Shown: positions 18,596-27,815, numbered from the stretch's first letter. The stretch is 64,000 nt of DNA from Alphaproteobacteria bacterium (GCA_016794125.1 JAEUKT010000002.1:969396-1033395); one strand, 5' to 3'. Program-made: numbers and translations. Notes: generated by a model not told the origin, from the sequence alone.

Positions 18596-19867
18596 TCAGG
18601 GCTTCGGGGTCGCCGGGCTTTTCGGTTTCGCGAAATCCAGCGCGCGGGCGATTTCTTTGGGCATCGGCGGCGGGGTGATGCCCATGTTGCGGTCGCCGTC
18701 GTCCGATACCAGCCAGTTATAGACCGCCGCATGGATTGCCCTCGCGCCGGGCGGGGTGAAATCGGCGGGCGCATCCTTGTCGGTGTTATAGACCAGCACC
18801 GTGCGGCCGCCCACATCGCGGGCGAAGGGCACCACGCCGTTCAGGCCCAGCATCTTTCCAATCTCGTCGGCCTTGTACTGGAAATTCGCATGCAGCTGCG
18901 GATAATCGGCCAGCGTCGGGTGCTTCGGCACGGCATCCAGCAGCGCCGCCAGTTGTTTTCCCGCTTCGGTGTCTCGGCGGGGTTTTACCTTGTATTCGTT
19001 GCCGTGGTCGGATGTCAGCGTATAGGCATCATTGGATTCCAGCTTCACGGCCTTGCCACCGTTCATGATGTTCACATTGCCTTCCATGCGCACGCTCAGC
19101 AGCATTTCGACGGTTTTCAGCCCGCCGCCGTAACGGTAGCTGACGCTGGCGCGCAAATTCTCGCCTTCCGGCAGTTTTTCCAGCAGCTTGGGAATTTCAA
19201 GCTCGGCGATGCGCTTGATCTCATCGCTGACCGCACCGGCCGCCGCGCTGAATTCTTTTTCACGGCGGCGCATATCGACCACCGCGTCAAGGCTCTCGCC
19301 GCCTGCCACGAAAACACGCTGCGTATGCGTGTTCTTCAAATCTTCCTGCAGCCATGGATTGGCGCCGGGGTTGTAATCAGTGGGCAGGGTGGTGCCCGAT
19401 TTTTGCTTTGCGAATACCGGCGCGTTGTCCAGCCAGCCATCGGCAAACAGCAGCGTGCCGATTTTCGCCTCTTCGCGGCCCGTGATCAGGCGGCCGTCCT
19501 GCGGCGTGAAATGGTCGCCCTTGTAATCGACGGGGGCGTACATGAAATAGCGCGGCTCGCGCTCGGGCGATGAAAAAATCTGCGGGAAATGTTCATAGGC
19601 GCGCGGCCAGGTGTCCTTGCCGTGATTGACCTGCACCGACGGGCTGCTCAGCCCCGTCGCCGCCAGCAATTCGGGCGCTTCCTGTTCAAGGCGTTTTTGC
19701 AGGTTGGTGTAAAACGCGTTCCAGCTGTCGCGGATTTCGTTCATGTATCCGGTCTGCTGCGGCGTGACGGTTTCCAGCTCTTTCCTGATTTCCCATTCAA
19801 GGCGCAGCGCGGATGAGAGTGACTCGCCCGTCAGTTCAAAAAGCACCTGTCCGTTGTTTTCCGCCAT
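18596..19867 (-). CDS. Large hypothetical protein without recognised domain
   Basis: A 423-residue soluble protein with good codon usage and no signal peptide or membrane segment. Landmarks are an N-terminal helical region (~15-70, Glu/Leu-rich), a Pro/Arg-rich stretch with PRAYEHFPQIF and FMYAPVDYKGDHFTP (~88-120), a helical segment around 205-235 (AAGAVSDEIKRIAELEIPKLLEKL), a beta-rich region (~238-275) and a Pro/Lys-rich C-tail. I recognise no family. Orientation isolates it from both neighbours: it converges on the ankyrin pair and diverges from glmM. A ~200-base AT-rich stretch with small inverted repeats (for example ATTGCG-N5-CGCAAT at 18495-18511) separates it from the ankyrin genes. 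Confidence 0.6.
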   Translation of the reverse strand: MAENNGQVLFELTGESLSSALRLEWEIRKELETVTPQQTGYMNEIRDSWNAFYTNLQKRLEQEAPELLAATGLSSPSVQVNHGKDTWPRAYEHFPQIFSSPEREPRYFMYAPVDYKGDHFTPQDGRLITGREEAKIGTLLFADGWLDNAPVFAKQKSGTTLPTDYNPGANPWLQEDLKNTHTQRVFVAGGESLDAVVDMRRREKEFSAAAGAVSDEIKRIAELEIPKLLEKLPEGENLRASVSYRYGGGLKTVEMLLSVRMEGNVNIMNGGKAVKLESNDAYTLTSDHGNEYKVKPRRDTEAGKQLAALLDAVPKHPTLADYPQLHANFQYKADEIGKMLGLNGVVPFARDVGGRTVLVYNTDKDAPADFTPPGARAIHAAVYNWLVSDDGDRNMGITPPPMPKEIARALDFAKPKSPATPKP

Positions 19868-20086
19868 GGGATCCTCGAAGGTTTTATATTCATAATAGGG
19901 ATGTCCTGATTTATAGCGCGCGACGGCAGGGTTTTCCAGAGGATATGAAGCGCTGTAACGAAACGTCAGAAAAAGTGACCGCTTTCAACGGCTTTGCGGC
20001 AAATTTATGAAAATTAACAAGGCTTCGTTCCTTGGCTTGGCGGCAGCGATTCTGTAACTTGGGCAGAGCAGAGACAAGGAAAAGAA

Positions 20087-21445
20087 ATGACACGCAAATT
20101 TTTCGGCACCGACGGGATTCGCGGCAAGGCCAATATCGAACCCATCACGGTCGAGACGATGACGAAAGTGGCCATGGCAACGGCTGCCGAATTGCGCCGC
20201 GGCAGCCACCGCCACCGCGTCGTGATCGGCAAGGATACGCGCCTGTCGGGCTACCTGCTGGAACCCGCGCTGACCGCCGGATTTATTTCGATGGGCATGG
20301 ATGTGATGCTGCTGGGCCCGATGCCCACGCCGGCGGTTGCGATGCTCACGCGCTCGCTCCGTTGCGACCTTGGCGTGATGATCTCCGCATCCCACAACCC
20401 GTATCAGGATAACGGCATCAAATTTTTCGGCGCGGATGGCTACAAGCTGACCGACGATATCGAACTTGCGATCGAAGCGCGGCTGGATACCGATTTGTCG
20501 TCTCTGCGTGTCGGCCCGACCGAACTCGGGCGCGCGAGCCGCCTGGACGACGAACGCGGGCGGTATATCGAATTCGTGAAGGCGACATTCCCCAAGGGGT
20601 TGCGCCTCGATGGTTTGAAAATCGTCGTCGACTGCGCGCATGGCGCGGCTTACAAGGTTGCACCCCGCGTGCTGTGGGAACTGGGCGCGGATGTGATCCC
20701 GCTTGGCGTGTCGCCCGACGGCACGAACATCAACAAAAACTGCGGCGCGACGCATCCCGAAGAAATGCAGGCCGCCGTCGTGAAGCACGGCGCGCATCTG
20801 GGCATTGCCCTTGATGGTGATGCCGACCGCCTGATCATGTGCGATGAAAACGGCAAGGTGATCGACGGCGACCAGATCATGGCGCTCATCGCCCGCGCCT
20901 GGCACCAGTCCGGCCAGCTGAAGGGCGACGGGGTTGTTGCAACCGTGATGTCCAACCTCGGCTTCGAGCGGTTCCTGAAAACATTGTCGCTCGCGCTGAA
21001 ACGCATGCCGGTCGGCGACCGTTACGTGGTCGATCATATGCGCACGAATGATTACAATCTGGGCGGCGAACAATCGGGCCATATCATCCTGGGCGATTAC
21101 GGCACGACGGGTGACGGCCTGATCGCCGCGCTGCAGGTGCTGGCGGTGCTGCAGCAGCAGGATAAACCGGTCAGCGAAGCCTGCCGCGTGTTTTCGCCCG
21201 TGCCGCAGTTGCTGAAAAACGTGCGCTATAAAAACGCGGCGATATCGCTGGATAACCAATTCCTGCAGGACGCCATCCGCAACGCGGAAAGCCGTTTGGG
21301 CGCGGGCGGGCGCTTGCTGATCCGCAAATCCGGTACCGAACCGCTGATCCGCGTGATGGCGGAGGGGGATGACGAAACGCTGATTACGTCTGTCGTGCAG
21401 GACCTCTGCAGTTCGGTCGAAGACCTTGACCGCCAGAAGGCGTAA
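20087..21445 (+). CDS. glmM: Phosphoglucosamine mutase
   Basis: Interconverts glucosamine-6-phosphate and glucosamine-1-phosphate for UDP-GlcNAc synthesis, feeding peptidoglycan and LPS. It begins with the family signature [13 protein letters not shown]. The phosphoserine loop SASHNP places the active Ser at residue 102, the same number as in E. coli GlmM. The metal-binding loop DGDADR and the C-terminal phosphate-binding [13 protein letters not shown] are intact. Length 452 is normal. An AAGGAAA ribosome-binding site precedes the ATG. nadK follows four bases after the stop, probably in one transcript. Confidence 0.97.
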   Translation: MTRKFFGTDGIRGKANIEPITVETMTKVAMATAAELRRGSHRHRVVIGKDTRLSGYLLEPALTAGFISMGMDVMLLGPMPTPAVAMLTRSLRCDLGVMISASHNPYQDNGIKFFGADGYKLTDDIELAIEARLDTDLSSLRVGPTELGRASRLDDERGRYIEFVKATFPKGLRLDGLKIVVDCAHGAAYKVAPRVLWELGADVIPLGVSPDGTNINKNCGATHPEEMQAAVVKHGAHLGIALDGDADRLIMCDENGKVIDGDQIMALIARAWHQSGQLKGDGVVATVMSNLGFERFLKTLSLALKRMPVGDRYVVDHMRTNDYNLGGEQSGHIILGDYGTTGDGLIAALQVLAVLQQQDKPVSEACRVFSPVPQLLKNVRYKNAAISLDNQFLQDAIRNAESRLGAGGRLLIRKSGTEPLIRVMAEGDDETLITSVVQDLCSSVEDLDRQKA

Positions 21446-21449
21446 CGTC

Positions 21450-22208
21450 ATGAAAACCTGTTTCTTCGCCGCCGAAACACATGGTGCGCAGGAAGCGCGG
21501 GCGAAATTGTCGGCGGCCTATGGCCATACGCCGATGGAGGACGCCGATGTGATCGTGGCGCTGGGCGGCGACGGGTCGATGCTGCGCGCGCTGCATGAGG
21601 GGCTGCGCCTGAAAAAACCGGTCTATGGCATGAACCGCGGCTCGGTCGGGTTTCTGCTCAATGAATATTCCGATAAAAACCTGATGCAGCGGTTGGAACG
21701 CGCGCAGGTGGTGAAGCTGAACCCGCTGCGTATGAAAGTCACTACGATGAATGGCGGGTCGCAGGATGCGCTCGCCATCAACGAAGTCTCGCTGCTCCGC
21801 GAAACGCGGCAGGCGGCGAAACTGAAGGTCACGATTGATGGCGTGGTGCGCCTCGACGAACTCATCTGCGACGGGATTATTTTCTCAACGCCCGCAGGTT
21901 CGACCGCGTACAATCTTTCCGCCCATGGCCCGATTATCCCGTTATCGGCAGGCATCCTTGCGCTCACCCCCATCAGCGCCTTCCGCCCGCGCCGCTGGCG
22001 GGGCGCGCTGCTGCCGCAAAGCGCGCGGCTGAAACTCACCATCATGGAAGCGCGCAACCGTCCCGTCTCCGCCGTCGCCGACTTCACCGAAATCCGCGAC
22101 GTCGAAACGGTCGAGGTGTGGCAGGACACCAGCGTTGAAATTTCCCTGCTGTTCGACCCCGAAATGAACCTCGACGAGCGGATGATCAAGGAACAGTTTA
22201 TGCCCTGA
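21450..22208 (+). CDS. nadK: NAD kinase
   Basis: Phosphorylates NAD to NADP. The GGDG motif (LGGDGSML), the NRGSVGFL region, the NE motif (AINEVSLLR) and the Gly-rich TPAGSTAYN are all present. Length 252 fits the short alphaproteobacterial form. The ATG at 21450 was chosen over a frame that enters the glmM end at 21426, because the protein then begins with the compact first strand (KTCFFAAET). It forms a pair with glmM and is followed directly by a palindromic repeat that could end transcription. Confidence 0.94.
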   Translation: MKTCFFAAETHGAQEARAKLSAAYGHTPMEDADVIVALGGDGSMLRALHEGLRLKKPVYGMNRGSVGFLLNEYSDKNLMQRLERAQVVKLNPLRMKVTTMNGGSQDALAINEVSLLRETRQAAKLKVTIDGVVRLDELICDGIIFSTPAGSTAYNLSAHGPIIPLSAGILALTPISAFRPRRWRGALLPQSARLKLTIMEARNRPVSAVADFTEIRDVETVEVWQDTSVEISLLFDPEMNLDERMIKEQFMP

Positions 22209-22211
22209 CGC

Positions 22212-22303
22212 CCTTCCGTCATCCCCGCGATATATGGGATCTCGGGGATTGGCAGAGCGCATCAGGCCGACGGGATCCCCGCTTTCGCGGGGATGACGGA
22301 AGG
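22212..22303. repeat. Palindromic intergenic element, copy A of a ~90 bp dispersed repeat
   Basis: Perfect 18-base terminal inverted repeats: CCTTCCGTCATCCCCGCG (22212-22229) and its complement (22286-22303). The core segment GGGATCTCGGGGATTGGCAG (22236-22255) recurs in inverted orientation at 27558-27577 in copy B. It lies between the convergent nadK and zeta-inhibitor genes, starting four bases after the nadK stop. It looks like a MITE- or REP-type element. Confidence 0.8.
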
Positions 22304-22319
22304 TGGAGATAAAAGGAAA

Positions 22320-22649
22320 TTAACCCTGCGTCGCGAACTGCTTCTTGGCTTCGGCCAGATGCAGGTTGTATTCCCGCTCCAGATTGCCCATATCGGAATC
22401 CAGCTCGCGGGCGTCGAAATCGGCTTTCACCTTGCGCAGCACGTCCTGGATGCCGGGTTCGTCGAAATCGGCGTCGATCACGGCTTCGACGTATTTTTCG
22501 ATGGCGGCGGGGTCGGTGATGTCCAGCTTGCCGGCCGCCCAGATACCGAACAGCTTGGTCGCACGCATTTGCACCTTGAAGCGCAGTTCTTCGTCCATCT
22601 TGAACTTGTTTTCGAAAACTTTTTCGCGGTCGTCCATAGAAGAAGTCAT
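22320..22649 (-). CDS. DUF1476 protein, ATP synthase zeta-type inhibitor subunit
   Basis: A 109-residue helical protein of the alphaproteobacterial DUF1476 family. The founding member is the zeta subunit of Paracoccus denitrificans F1Fo-ATP synthase, which blocks ATP hydrolysis by inserting its N-terminal segment into F1. The sequence keeps the family order: DDREKVFENKF, DEELRFKVQMRATKLFGIWAA, then the C-terminal helices (DADFDEPGIQDVLRKVKADF). The inhibitory N-terminus appears complete. It diverges from the AlkA-like gene. This gene is a useful marker for Alphaproteobacteria. Confidence 0.9.
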   Translation of the reverse strand: MTSSMDDREKVFENKFKMDEELRFKVQMRATKLFGIWAAGKLDITDPAAIEKYVEAVIDADFDEPGIQDVLRKVKADFDARELDSDMGNLEREYNLHLAEAKKQFATQG

Positions 22650-22755
22650 GGCGTGGGCTCCTTGATTGGGTATAGTTTCTTATTACATTAAACCGCAAGC
22701 GGTGCTGGGTACTATTATACCCGTACGCGGCGGAAATCAAATGATAAGGTAGGAT

Positions 22756-23409
22756 ATGGCCAAGACACCCGACAAAAAACCGCCCAATTTCTGGCATGTG
22801 GGCGACCAGAACCTCCACGATTTACCGGAAATCGCCGAGGCAATGAAGGCTTTGGTCAAAAAATACCCCGAATTCAAGACCGCGATGCAGAAAATCGGCA
22901 AGCTGCCGTGGAAAAAGCAGCAGGACGGATTCGAGGGGCTGGTGAACATCATCATCGGCCAGCAGGTATCGGTCGCGGCCGCCGCGCATATCGTCGCGCG
23001 CCTCAAGCCGCTCATGGACGAATTCACGCCGGAAAATTTCCTGCAACTGACCGAAGACAAATTGCGCGAAATCGGATTTTCGCGGCAGAAGGTCAGCTAT
23101 GCCCGCGATATCGCCAAACGCATGATCAGCGGAGAATTCGACCCCGAAGCCTTGCGCGACATGGACACCGACGAAGCGCTGGACGCGCTGACCGAGCTGA
23201 AAGGCATCGGCATCTGGAGCGCGGAAATTTACCTGATGTTCTGCCTTGGCAAACCCGATGTATGGCCCGCCGACGATATCGGCCTGCAGAACGGTCTGCA
23301 GCGCTTCAACGGATACAAGAACCGCCCCGATGCGGAACGCACCCGCGAAGTCGGCGAAAAATGGGCGCCCTATCGCTCGGCCGCCGCACTGATTATTTGG
23401 AAAGCATAA
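22756..23409 (+). CDS. AlkA-like DNA-3-methyladenine glycosylase (HhH-GPD)
   Basis: A base-excision repair glycosylase of the HhH-GPD superfamily, 217 residues. The family core is visible: [18 protein letters not shown] (~59-76), the helix-hairpin-helix [18 protein letters not shown] (~145-162) and the catalytic Asp in [11 protein letters not shown] (D174 by analogy with AlkA D238). It lacks AlkA's N-terminal domain, as do most alphaproteobacterial short forms. It probably removes 3-methyladenine and similar lesions. folE follows 13 bases later, perhaps in one transcript. With the AlkD-like protein at 15.3 kb and endonuclease III at 41 kb, this is the third base-repair gene in the window. Confidence 0.9.
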   Translation: MAKTPDKKPPNFWHVGDQNLHDLPEIAEAMKALVKKYPEFKTAMQKIGKLPWKKQQDGFEGLVNIIIGQQVSVAAAAHIVARLKPLMDEFTPENFLQLTEDKLREIGFSRQKVSYARDIAKRMISGEFDPEALRDMDTDEALDALTELKGIGIWSAEIYLMFCLGKPDVWPADDIGLQNGLQRFNGYKNRPDAERTREVGEKWAPYRSAAALIIWKA

Positions 23410-23422
23410 AGAAAGCATCACC

Positions 23423-24016
23423 ATGGCAAAGAAAAGCACCCCCGCCACCCGCCCCAGCCGCGAAGAAGCGGAAGCTGCGATCACCACGCTCATCAAATGG
23501 ATCGGCGAAGACCCGGCGCGCGAAGGTTTGAAGGAAACGCCCCGCCGTGTCGTGAAAGCGTTCGAGGAATATTTTTCCGGCTACGCCATGTCCGCCGCCG
23601 ATGTGCTCAGCAAGTCATTCACCGAAGATATGGAGGGGTATAACGAACCCGTCTTGATCCGCGATATCGAGGTTGAATCGCGCTGCGAACACCATATGGC
23701 GCCCTTTATCGGCCGTGCGCATGTGGCATACATCCCGAATGGCCGCATCCTTGGCCTGTCGAAAATCGCGCGGGTGGTGGATGTCTTCGCGCACCGCATG
23801 CAGGTGCAGGAACGCCTGACATCGGAAATCGCCCTCGCCATCGAAAAATACGCCAAGCCCAAGGGCGTGGCCGTGTTTATCGAGGCGGAGCATTTCTGCA
23901 TGAAAGTCCGCGGCGCGCATCAGGGACATTCGGAAACGGTCACGACACGCTTCCTCGGCGCGTACAAAACCGATGCCCAGCTGCGCAACCAGTTCTTTGC
24001 GAGCATCCGGAAGTAA
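23423..24016 (+). CDS. folE: GTP cyclohydrolase I
   Basis: The first enzyme of folate synthesis, converting GTP to dihydroneopterin triphosphate; it acts as a homodecamer. The zinc ligands are C88 and H91 in [10 protein letters not shown] and C159 in [12 protein letters not shown]. The [27 protein letters not shown] block and the [16 protein letters not shown]-terminal block are typical. Length 197 is normal. It follows the AlkA-like gene and ends at a large inverted repeat. Confidence 0.96.
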   Translation: MAKKSTPATRPSREEAEAAITTLIKWIGEDPAREGLKETPRRVVKAFEEYFSGYAMSAADVLSKSFTEDMEGYNEPVLIRDIEVESRCEHHMAPFIGRAHVAYIPNGRILGLSKIARVVDVFAHRMQVQERLTSEIALAIEKYAKPKGVAVFIEAEHFCMKVRGAHQGHSETVTTRFLGAYKTDAQLRNQFFASIRK

Positions 24017-24025
24017 TGGCGTACT

Positions 24026-24133
24026 GCGCCACCCCGCCGAAGGGCGGGGTCTGGTAGCGTGTCCACGCGTCTCATGACTCATACACGCGACAGACGCCGC
24101 GTGGCCGGACCCCGCCCTTCGGCGGGGTGGCGC
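24026..24133. repeat. 108 bp element with 26-base perfect inverted repeats
   Basis: The left arm 24026-24051 and right arm 24108-24133 are exact reverse complements. Each arm is itself a hairpin (CCCCGCC-GAA-GGGCGGGG). The 56-base centre holds nothing I recognise. It sits between the convergent folE and GCL-like genes, so it may act as a bidirectional terminator. Its sequence differs from repeats A and B. Confidence 0.8.
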
Positions 24134-24139
24134 CGTTTG

Positions 24140-25546
24140 TTAAATCGCGCGCGGTTTCGGCTTCTGCTGAACTGTCGGCTGCGCCGTATTCTGGTTCGCC
24201 GCCTGCAGATAGGCCGTGACATCGGCCAGCTTCGGGAATTTTTCCGCGAAGATTTTCGCATCCGTATTGCCCGTCAGCAGCACATCGACCAGACGTTCCA
24301 TGTCCTTCGCCGGCACCTGACCGTCATAGGCATTCACGATAATGCCCGCCACATCGGCCGCGAAATCCATCAGGCGGCCGGTGCCGAAAGCGACATCCAT
24401 GAACTTGTTGCCGTTATCGACCACAGCTGCGCGTGAATTCACGAACAGCGCGGCATCGTTTTTCGGGTTGCCGGTGAAGCCGTAATCCTTCAGCAGCGCA
24501 TCAAACTGGTCCGCTGGCTTGCCATCGGGAATCAATGCTGCCGTCAGCAATATCGACATCAGGGGCTGGTCCACGCCGCTATCCGCGCCGCGCACTTCCA
24601 TGCGTTTACCCACAACCGCGCCGGTTGAATCGCGCAGATTGGCGATTTTCACGTCGTTGTACAGGAAGGTTTCGGCAAGTTCATAGTTCGACTGCGTGTT
24701 CAGCCCGCGTTCGATCAGCTTTTCGAATGTCAGCAAATCGTTTTTGGTCGAGGGGATCACGCTGCCGTCTTCGGCATAGGCGAAGTGCATCGGCGCTTTA
24801 AACACCGCCGCGACCTGATTGCGAATGAGTTCTTCGCCGTTGCTGGCATTCAAAAATGCCGGCGACACGCCGCCCGCATCGCCATAGCCAAGGTAATATT
24901 TCGCACGCGGAATATACGGCAGGCGTTCATCCTCGTTCACCACAAAACCGCTCGACGAATTGGTGGCCGCCATCAGCAGTGGCGACAGCGCATAGGCGCG
25001 GTACATCATGCGGAACATCTGGTCGTTATTTTCGGGACTGAAGCTGGTCTGCACGCTGGAGGTCAGCATGGGCAGGCGCAGGGTGTTTTCATCAAAAATT
25101 TCCTGCATCGCTTTCAGGCTGGCCTGCAACCGTTCGCGGCTGACCATGTTGCCAAGCGCTTCTTCCTTGGTCGTCGTCGGCACGATGGAAAAGGGCGAAC
25201 GGGTAAAGCCCGCATCGGCGATCGCCGCATCGAAAACCGCGATATCTGTTTTCATCTGGCTGATAAGCTTAATCTTGTCTTTCAAATCAAACGGCGCGCC
25301 CGCATATTCAACCACGCCCGACGGTTCCAGCTGCGCATCGAAGCCTTTTTTCTTCAAGAGGTCCTGCAACGCCTGCATTTCATCCGCCTTGGGCAGCGAA
25401 GGCTTCAGCGCGCCCGGCTTCATCAGCGGCATTTCCACTTCCACGCCGATCTTGTTCGCAAATTCGGCGGGCGGCGGGGTGTAGAGCGCGAGCGCTTCGG
25501 CGAGCGTTGCGATTTTTTTCGTTTTGTTTTTCTGGACGTCGGTCAT
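24140..25546 (-). CDS. Glutamate-cysteine-ligase-like (GCS2 fold) protein, copy 1
   Basis: A 468-residue protein that resembles plant/alphaproteobacterial-type glutamate-cysteine ligase. The N-terminal GVEVEMPL (34-41) fits the GxExE strand. LEPSGVVEYAGAPFD matches the usual LEPGGQFELSGAPL, and SSVQTSFSPENNDQMFRMMYRAYALSPLLMAATNSSSGF matches the C-T-VQVNLDF...ALQP...FANS region. KRMEVRGADSG (near 313) matches the diagnostic LEMRGADGG. Overall it diverges strongly, so the substrate may not be Glu plus Cys; an amide-bond ligase of another amino acid is equally possible. It is a tandem paralogue of the next gene upstream, 292 bases away. The C-terminus is Gln/Pro/Lys-rich. Confidence 0.65.
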   Translation of the reverse strand: MTDVQKNKTKKIATLAEALALYTPPPAEFANKIGVEVEMPLMKPGALKPSLPKADEMQALQDLLKKKGFDAQLEPSGVVEYAGAPFDLKDKIKLISQMKTDIAVFDAAIADAGFTRSPFSIVPTTTKEEALGNMVSRERLQASLKAMQEIFDENTLRLPMLTSSVQTSFSPENNDQMFRMMYRAYALSPLLMAATNSSSGFVVNEDERLPYIPRAKYYLGYGDAGGVSPAFLNASNGEELIRNQVAAVFKAPMHFAYAEDGSVIPSTKNDLLTFEKLIERGLNTQSNYELAETFLYNDVKIANLRDSTGAVVGKRMEVRGADSGVDQPLMSILLTAALIPDGKPADQFDALLKDYGFTGNPKNDAALFVNSRAAVVDNGNKFMDVAFGTGRLMDFAADVAGIIVNAYDGQVPAKDMERLVDVLLTGNTDAKIFAEKFPKLADVTAYLQAANQNTAQPTVQQKPKPRAI

Positions 25547-25780
25547 CGTGAATATCCTTTATTAACCCGTGCTGCATCGGGATCGTTGTCGTTATTCGGT
25601 TCTTTGGAGGCTGGGCGGGAATAAAACCCGCGAAATGACAAATACTGGCTAGTGCCAGTGATGATGATGCAGAGCGGAGATGTTCACGCGGTTTGTCATG
25701 ACGGTTAATATGCCTGATTCCCATTGATTCTGTCAATGTAATTCTATTACGCGCACGGTTCTGACATTGATTTCACAAAG

Positions 25781-25816
25781 AAAAACCCGCCACGGCCGCA
25801 AGGACACCGTGGCGGG
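25781..25816 (-). terminator. Rho-independent terminator after GCL-like copy 2
   Basis: Read leftward, CCCGCCACGG (25816-25807) and CCGTGGCGGG (25795-25786) form a ten-base stem followed by TTTTT. It ends the 25839-27248 gene and separates the two paralogues into independent transcripts. Confidence 0.85.
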
Positions 25817-25838
25817 GGAGTCTACTTAGGTGAAAATC

Positions 25839-27248
25839 TTACGCCGCATTTTTGGGCGCGGGGCCTTTCGGGGCGGGCAGCGGCTTCACCACCGTCGCCT
25901 GCAAATCGCGCGTCACATCGGCCAGCGTTTTGTATTTCGCCGCGTTCAGTTTCGCATCCGATTCACCCGTCAGCAAAACTTCAGCCAGCTTCGATACTTC
26001 CGGCTGTACGTTGCGGTCACGCTCGTAATGCGCGATCACCAGCGCCGCCACATCCGCCGCGAAATCGCGAAGGCTGCCGTTGCCGAAGGGCACGTTCATG
26101 AAGCGCCCGTTATGCTCGACCGCGTTTTTGCGCGCCGCCTGCAACAAATCCGCATCCTGTTTCGGGTTGCCGGTGAAACCGTAATCCTTCAGCAGGTTGT
26201 CGAATTTCTGCGCGGTGATGCCGTCGGGGATCAGGGCTGCGGTCAGCAGCAGGGTCGATGCCGGCTGATGCACGCCTGAATCCGCCGCACGGATTTCGAC
26301 GCGCTTGCCGACCACTTGGCCTTCGGAATCGCGCACGTTGGCGATCTTGATGTCGTTGTACAGGAACGTCTCTGCCAGCTCGTAATTCGTCAGCGTGTTC
26401 ATCCCCATCGCCTCCAGCTTGCGGAAGGTCAGCACGTTATCCTTGGTCGTGCGTAAGAGCGTGCCGTCATCGCGATAGGCGAAGAACATCGGATTGTCGA
26501 AGACTTCGTGGATATGGTTGCGGATGAACTGCTCCGGCGTTTCCGATTTCAGGAATGCCGCGGAAATGCCGCCCGCCGTGCCGTAATCTTCGTAATATTT
26601 CGTGCGCAAATGCACATCGTCGCGGCGCTTGTCGTCATTGGCCGCGAAGCCCGACGAGCTGTTCATGGCCGCCACGATCAGCGGGGTCAGCGCATAACCG
26701 CGATAGGCCATGCGGAACATTTCATCATCCGATTTCGGGCTGAAGCTGGTTTGCACGCCGGTCGTCAGCAGCGGCACGTTGGAAAGGCCGGGCGGATACA
26801 CTTCCGACAGCACGGCGAGCGATGCTTCAAGCCGTTCGCGGGATACCTTGTTATCCAGCGCGTCCTGCGGCGTGGTGGTGGGCAGGATGGCGAAGGGCGC
26901 GCGGGCATAGCCGTGTTCGCCGATTACTTTTTCGAACACCGCGATATCGGATTTCGACTGCACGACCAGTTTCGAAACGTCGCGCACATCGACGGGGGGG
27001 CTGGCATATTCCAGCACCCCGGCGGGTTCCAGCTGCGCGTCATAGCCTGCGTCTTTCAAAATCTTGTGCATCTGCGCCATGGTCGCGGGCGGCGGGATAT
27101 CGGGCTTGGTCGCGCCGGGGCGGTAGAGCGGCATTTCAACCTCCAGCCCCACCTTGCCGTGGAATCCGGCGGGCGGCGGCGCATAGAGCGCGCGGGCCTG
27201 TTCTTCGGACTGGATAAGGGTATGCTTGTCTTTTTTGACGTCGGTCAT
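25839..27248 (-). CDS. Glutamate-cysteine-ligase-like (GCS2 fold) protein, copy 2
   Basis: A 469-residue paralogue of the 24140-25546 protein, colinear over its whole length. Shared landmarks are GLEVEMPL, AQLEPAGVLEYASPPVD, the PTTTPQDALDNKVSRERLEASL block, GVQTSFSPKSDDEMFRMAYRGYALTPL, ETFLYNDIKIANVRDSEGQVVGKR and EIRAADSGVHQP. The RGADGG motif of true glutamate-cysteine ligases is RAADSG here, a further departure. The C-terminus is Pro/Ala/Lys-rich. It has its own terminator, and its 350-base upstream region contains a palindromic repeat. Function is unknown; an ATP-dependent carboxylate-amine ligase is the best reading. Confidence 0.65.
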   Translation of the reverse strand: MTDVKKDKHTLIQSEEQARALYAPPPAGFHGKVGLEVEMPLYRPGATKPDIPPPATMAQMHKILKDAGYDAQLEPAGVLEYASPPVDVRDVSKLVVQSKSDIAVFEKVIGEHGYARAPFAILPTTTPQDALDNKVSRERLEASLAVLSEVYPPGLSNVPLLTTGVQTSFSPKSDDEMFRMAYRGYALTPLIVAAMNSSSGFAANDDKRRDDVHLRTKYYEDYGTAGGISAAFLKSETPEQFIRNHIHEVFDNPMFFAYRDDGTLLRTTKDNVLTFRKLEAMGMNTLTNYELAETFLYNDIKIANVRDSEGQVVGKRVEIRAADSGVHQPASTLLLTAALIPDGITAQKFDNLLKDYGFTGNPKQDADLLQAARKNAVEHNGRFMNVPFGNGSLRDFAADVAALVIAHYERDRNVQPEVSKLAEVLLTGESDAKLNAAKYKTLADVTRDLQATVVKPLPAPKGPAPKNAA

Positions 27249-27596
27249 GATTACGTGTCCTTTGGCCTTCGGTTCGCGAAGGGGATGGTATGTCGGTTAT
27301 CTGGGGGTTGCGGCGTTCTAGACGCCAAGTACAAATGATATGGCGGGCTTATCCGCCAAAATAGGCGTAAGCAAAATAGGTCACAGCGATTTGCGACACG
27401 GTTTTCATGACAGACAGGATGCCATAACAAATCGCATTCCGTCAAATACTGGCGGGGTGGTTTTGTTGCGATGAATCCGGAAGGAGCGAAATTAAATTAT
27501 CCGCCACACAGACCGTCATCCCCGCGCAAGCGGGGATCCCGTGGGCTGTTTTAAGCCCTGCCAATCCCCGAGATCCCGCTTTCGCGGGGATGACGA
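27249..27596. other. Intergenic stretch upstream of GCL-like copy 2
   Basis: About 350 bases without a convincing gene. The left part must hold the promoter and leader of the leftward GCL-like gene, but I see no clear -35/-10 pair. The right part is repeat copy B (27514-27595). Confidence 0.6.
27514..27595. repeat. Palindromic intergenic element, copy B (inverted relative to copy A)
   Basis: Terminal inverted repeats CGTCATCCCCGCG (27514-27526) and CGCGGGGATGACG (27583-27595). The internal CTGCCAATCCCCGAGATCCC (27558-27577) is the exact reverse complement of the core in copy A at 22236-22255, so the two are one repeat family in opposite orientation. It lies right beside the stop of the 72-residue gene. 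Confidence 0.8.
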
Positions 27597-27815
27597 TTAA
27601 GTGAGTGTAATAATTACCTCGGAGATGGCTTCTTTGCCGTGACTTGTTTTGTCGGACAGAATTTTACCACCAGCAGATGGCGAGCGCAGGTGAACATGAC
27701 CTTGCTGTTTTAGTCGGTGCAAGGCTGAAATTAATTCTTCAAGACCCAAGTCATCGCAACAAACTTGTATTGTTGGCGTATTGGCGTTCTGGACTACTTC
27801 AAAAGTAACCATCAT
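27597..27815 (-). CDS. Small hypothetical protein, possibly Imm32-like
   Basis: A 72-residue protein whose ATG overlaps the stop of the DinG-like helicase by four bases, so it is the second gene of that operon. The pattern DDLGLEELISALHRLKQQGHVHLRSP (about 21-46) resembles the small immunity-protein family Imm32, in which a helix is followed by a G-H-x-H-L strand. This is a weak resemblance. Base composition is clearly lower in GC than the helicase gene. No toxin gene is visible beside it. It may simply be an orphan. Confidence 0.5.
   Translation of the reverse strand: MMVTFEVVQNANTPTIQVCCDDLGLEELISALHRLKQQGHVHLRSPSAGGKILSDKTSHGKEAISEVIITLT

Noticed and set aside
18496..18678. 60-codon frame in the AT-rich spacer after the ankyrin pair
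   Set aside because: No ribosome-binding site, no motif, and it overlaps the end of the leftward orphan.
22219..22818. 199-codon frame on the - strand spanning repeat A and the zeta-inhibitor gene
   Set aside because: It runs through the palindromic repeat and overlaps the zeta-type gene in another frame.
22212..27595. Repeats A and B considered as CRISPR units
   Set aside because: Only two copies 5 kb apart, inverted, with no spacers of regular length and no cas genes.
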